Below, one piece after another: positions 14,452 through 16,809 of a DNA stretch of 16,809 nucleotides (within the stretch, counting starts at the first letter, position 1; each line of letters opens with the position of its first letter). A program made the position numbers and the translations under genes. Where the stretch lies: assembly GCA_029974875.1 (NCBI GenBank), contig JARKQP010000676.1:1-16809 (forward strand), read 5' to 3'. The notes under the pieces were generated by a model. The model had not been told where the DNA came from. It saw only the letters and a list, made by a program, of their open reading frames with translations, and made no database searches. This DNA is from Mobilitalea sp. (GTDB lineage: Bacteria; Bacillota_A; Clostridia; Lachnospirales; Lachnospiraceae).

Positions 14452-15463
14452 GACCGGAATCGAAACCCCACAGAATGCGTTCGGGGCGCTGCCGATCCAA
14501 AGGGCAGATATGGATACGGCAATCAGAATATTAAGAATGGCCTTTGATGGAGGAATGACCTTCTTTGATACGGCACGGGCTTATTCCGACAGTGAGGAAA
14601 AGCTGGGAAAGGCCTTTAGCGGAATGCGGGAAAAGATCTTCATTGCCTCGAAAACCATGGCCCATAGGCCGGAGGATTTTTGGAGTCAGCTGGATGCTTC
14701 ACTGGCAAAGCTTAATACGGACTATATTGACATCTATCAGTTCCATTGTGCCGATACCTGCTACCGGCCGGGAGACGGAACCGGAATGTATGAATGCATG
14801 CTGGAAGCTAAGCGGCAAGGGAAGATTCGGCATATAGGAATCACTGCCCACAAGATTGGCATAGCGGAGGAGGCAGTTGAATCAGGCTTATATGAGACCC
14901 TGCAATTTCCTTTCAGCTATCTGGCCTCCGACAGGGAGCTTTCCCTTGTAAGCAAATGCCGTGAAGCCGGTATGGGCTTTATCGCAATGAAAGCCATAGC
15001 CGGGGGCTTGATTACGAACTCGGAGGCGGCATTTGCATTCATGTCCCAATTCGACCATGTGCTGCCGATCTGGGGCATCCAAAAGGAAACAGAGCTTAAG
15101 GAATGGTTAAGCTATATGGACCAGGCTCCCTCCATGAACGGGGAGATCAAGGCCTTTATCGAACAGGAAAAAGGGGAGATGTCCGGTGAATTCTGCCGGG
15201 GCTGCGGTTACTGTATGCCCTGTCCCGTTGGAATCCAGATCAATAACGGTGCCAGGATGTCCCTGCTCCTTCGCCGTGCCCCTTCTGAGAATTGGCTGAC
15301 GCCGCAGATACAGGAAACTATGAAGAAAATAGAATTATGCCTGGAATGTGGGGAATGTAAGTCGAAATGTCCTTATGAGCTTAATACACCTGAGCTGCTG
15401 AAGAAGAATTATGAGGATTATAAGAAAGTACTTGCAGGAGATGTAAATGTAAGCTACGAGTGA
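14429..15463 (+). CDS. Aldo/keto reductase with C-terminal 2x[4Fe-4S] ferredoxin domain
   Basis: A 344-residue fusion. Residues 1-245 form an aldo/keto reductase barrel with the tetrad Asp47 (FFDTAR), Tyr52, Lys75 (SKT) and His106 (YQFH), which reduces aldehydes or ketones with NAD(P)H. Residues about 250-325 carry two 4Fe-4S sets: Cys256, Cys259, Cys262, Cys265 and Cys304, Cys307, Cys310, Cys314, each ending Cys-Pro. Such fusions are common in anaerobes and may exchange electrons with ferredoxin; their substrates are mostly unknown. The frame also opens at 14408, but MRKIILGKTGIETP at 14429 fits the usual family start; neither ATG has a strong ribosome binding site, so coupling to the small ORF upstream is possible. 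Transcription is probably from the MerR-type promoter. Confidence 0.9.
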   Translation: MRKIILGKTGIETPQNAFGALPIQRADMDTAIRILRMAFDGGMTFFDTARAYSDSEEKLGKAFSGMREKIFIASKTMAHRPEDFWSQLDASLAKLNTDYIDIYQFHCADTCYRPGDGTGMYECMLEAKRQGKIRHIGITAHKIGIAEEAVESGLYETLQFPFSYLASDRELSLVSKCREAGMGFIAMKAIAGGLITNSEAAFAFMSQFDHVLPIWGIQKETELKEWLSYMDQAPSMNGEIKAFIEQEKGEMSGEFCRGCGYCMPCPVGIQINNGARMSLLLRRAPSENWLTPQIQETMKKIELCLECGECKSKCPYELNTPELLKKNYEDYKKVLAGDVNVSYE

Positions 15464-15819
15464 ATTACCCACCACTTAAGCTATGATTTGAAATGTGGGC
15501 TTCTGTGAAGTAGTTGTATTTAAGTTTCCACCTGACTATGTAAGTCTGGCAACCCGTAACTTTACTGGACCGCGAAAGCATTTGAACATCAATTTTAAGA
15601 TATTCCCCCAGATCTGCAGCAGAAAAGCACTGTTGCAGAAAATAGAAAAGTATCATCAAAATTACATAGGAATGATGCGGTACTGCAGTACGGATTTTTC
15701 TTTTTAAAAGTCTCAAAAGGTTTGACTACGAAAACGATAACATGTAGAATGTGACTTGATACATTAATAAAAGTAGTTCATATTTTATTTAGAGTACTTT
15801 TGGAAAGAAGAGACGAAGA
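15464..15819. other. Gap before the AEC transporter
   Basis: No convincing gene. It contains a 9-bp stem with one G-T pair, CTGCAGCAG (15614-15622) with CTGTTGCAG (15630-15638), then the palindrome GTACTGCAGTAC followed by GGATTTTTCTTTTT near 15680-15705. The last is a possible weak terminator for the aldo/keto reductase transcript. The AEC promoter and cre-like operator follow at 15722-15750. The frame open over 15495-15707 has no ribosome binding site and no protein-like character. Confidence 0.4.
15722..15750 (+). promoter_or_regulatory. AEC promoter with cre-like operator in its spacer
   Basis: TTGACT (15722-15727), exactly 17 bp, TAGAAT (15745-15750). The spacer holds CGAAAACGATAACA (15729-15742), matching 12 of 14 positions of the catabolite-responsive element consensus TGWAARCGYTWNCW. 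A protein bound there (CcpA, or a LacI-family repressor) would block the promoter. The transcript would carry a leader of about 60 bases. Confidence 0.65.
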
Positions 15820-16725
15820 ATGCAGCAACTAGTTAATTTGCAATTTACCATGTTCGCCATGATAGCAGCCGGAGTAATTTTGAAAAAGGTGGGGATTATC
15901 GGGGAGGAAGGGAAGAATAACCTGACGGATCTGGTTATCTTCCTGATCTTGCCCAGTAATATTATCAGATCCTTTATGGTAGAGTTTTCGATAAAGATTC
16001 TGTACACCTTTGCCGGAGTTCTTATCATATCGATTCTGATTCAGGTGGTTTGTTCCTTATTGGGACATATCTTATACAATAAAATGGAGCCCTCCAAAAA
16101 GAAGTGCTTACAATATGGTACCATCTGCTCCAATGCAGGATTTTTAGGAAATCCGGTAGCAGAAGGTGTCTTTGGAACCATGGGGCTTACCCTGGCCTCC
16201 ATTTACTTGATTCCCCAAAGGATCGTCATGTGGTCAGCGGGAATATCCGTATTCACCGAGTCACCAAGTAAAAAAGCGCTGGTAAAAAAGGTTCTTACCC
16301 ACCCCTGTATCATTGCATGCATGGTAGGTATCCTGCTCCTGGTATCCCAGCTGCAGCTGCCCGGCTTTCTTACAGAGACGATTACAGCCTTAAGCAGCTG
16401 CAATACAGCCCTTTCTATGATGGTAATCGGATTGATCCTGGCAGATATCAATGTAAAAAGCATGCTGGACAAAAGGGTGCTCTATTATACCTTGATCCGC
16501 CTGGTACTGATACCGGTACTGGTTTACATACCCTGTGAGCTGCTCCAGGTGGATCCCCTTGTTACCGGTGTATGTGTGCTGCTGGCGGCGATGCCGGCAG
16601 GAGCGACCACCAGCATCCTGGCCTCAAAGTACAATGGGGACGCTGAATTTGCCACGAACATGGTGATCGTTTCGACCTTGGCTTCCCTGGTGACGACCCC
16701 TGTCTGGAGCGCTATTTTATTGTAA
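15820..16725 (+). CDS. AEC-family (auxin efflux carrier) membrane transporter
   Basis: A 301-residue permease of the auxin efflux carrier family, in bacteria often linked with organic-acid (malate, malonate) transport or with export of small aromatic or amino-acid-like compounds. About ten hydrophobic helices are visible, with the family's two repeats. NLTDLVIFLILPSNIIRSF (about 34-52) carries the conserved Leu-Pro of the first half, and CSNAGFLGNPVAEGVFG (about 105-121) the characteristic Asn-x-Gly-Phe-x-Gly-x-Pro. The length is typical. The site before the ATG (AAGAGACGAAG) is only a fair ribosome binding site. Likely repressed by preferred sugars through the operator in its promoter. The substrate is not known. 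Confidence 0.88.
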   Translation: MQQLVNLQFTMFAMIAAGVILKKVGIIGEEGKNNLTDLVIFLILPSNIIRSFMVEFSIKILYTFAGVLIISILIQVVCSLLGHILYNKMEPSKKKCLQYGTICSNAGFLGNPVAEGVFGTMGLTLASIYLIPQRIVMWSAGISVFTESPSKKALVKKVLTHPCIIACMVGILLLVSQLQLPGFLTETITALSSCNTALSMMVIGLILADINVKSMLDKRVLYYTLIRLVLIPVLVYIPCELLQVDPLVTGVCVLLAAMPAGATTSILASKYNGDAEFATNMVIVSTLASLVTTPVWSAILL

Positions 16726-16739
16726 CAGTAGGCTTGTTT

Positions 16740-16809
16740 TTATGAGAATGATTTTAATTCAAAAATTTGTGTCTCCCCGTCGATAACGATGGTGACCTCG
16801 ATAATCTCA
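16740..16809 (-). CDS. C-terminal end of a minus-strand gene (partial)
   Basis: The minus strand from the window edge reads, in one open frame, EIIEVTIVIDGETQIFELKS followed by Phe-Ser and TAA (16740-16742). The composition (alternating charged and beta-branched residues, GC-rich third positions near the edge) looks like real coding sequence. It converges on the AEC gene with only 14 bp between stop codons. Too short to identify. Confidence 0.5.
   Translation of the reverse strand, partial: EIIEVTIVIDGETQIFELKSFS

Noticed and set aside
15530..15600. Riboswitch-like stretch (short complementary segments around GTAAGTCTGG and CCCGTAACTTTAC)
   Set aside because: No match to the conserved core of any riboswitch class I know and no stable multi-stem fold could be drawn by eye.
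15495..15707. 70-codon plus-strand frame, and an overlapping 83-codon minus-strand frame, in the gap before the AEC gene
   Set aside because: No ribosome binding site, no recognisable domain, and both strands are open over the same stretch, which is typical of chance.

Overview
This looks like chromosomal DNA of an anaerobic, low-to-mid GC Firmicute, most likely a Clostridia/Lachnospiraceae-type organism. That rests on strong AGGAGG-type ribosome binding sites, PTS sugar uptake controlled by a PRD regulator, a clostridial-type Fe-S/flavin 'enoate reductase-like' enzyme, and an aldo/keto reductase carrying a two-cluster ferredoxin tail. I cannot name the species. No rRNA, tRNA, CRISPR array, complete insertion sequence or prophage is visible.

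Layout. Position 1-732 is the C-terminal half of a PutP-type sodium/solute symporter, closed by an intrinsic terminator. A 360-base gap follows, possibly holding a decayed membrane-protein gene on the minus strand, and then a GC-richer stand-alone fic gene (1096-2013) with its own promoter. On the minus strand come a Cof-type HAD phosphatase (2149-2931), a 14-bp degenerate tandem-repeat array, an RDD membrane protein, and a PRD/EIIB/EIIA transcriptional regulator (3729-5648) that overlaps the RDD gene by 4 bp.

Divergent from the regulator runs the core of the window: a lactose/cellobiose-family PTS operon of IIA, IIB and IIC (5924-7838), a GH1 6-phospho-beta-glucosidase (8075-9490), an OYE-type FMN/4Fe-4S/FAD oxidoreductase (9540-11429), an HPr paralogue (11472-11729) and what looks like a decayed start of an Enzyme I gene, closed by a terminator near 11843-11893. 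The HPr keeps the phosphorylatable His15 but has Ala at position 46, where the regulatory Ser normally sits.

A 520-base non-coding stretch with a long-range stem follows. Next are an alpha/beta hydrolase of the lysophospholipase/monoglyceride lipase type (12421-13353), an 18/19-bp tandem array, a 4HBT thioesterase on the minus strand (13601-14050), and an aldo/keto reductase with two 4Fe-4S clusters. The reductase lies behind a promoter with a 19-bp spacer filled by a perfect dyad, the hallmark of MerR-type control. Last come an auxin-efflux-carrier (AEC) family transporter whose promoter spacer holds a cre-like operator, and the extreme C-terminus of a minus-strand gene running off the end.

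How it may fit together (inference). The PTS takes up and phosphorylates a beta-glucoside, the GH1 enzyme splits it, and the co-transcribed flavoenzyme reduces an unsaturated aglycone or another electron-accepting compound. A dedicated HPr that cannot be Ser-46 phosphorylated would supply phosphate to this PTS regardless of HPr kinase activity. The PRD regulator probably controls the operon through repeated TTGCAC/GTGCAA half-sites in the divergent intergenic region.

The most unusual non-coding feature is the recurrence of unrelated, degenerate short tandem repeats. The two clearest arrays each have ten units and each run across the stop codon of a minus-strand gene.
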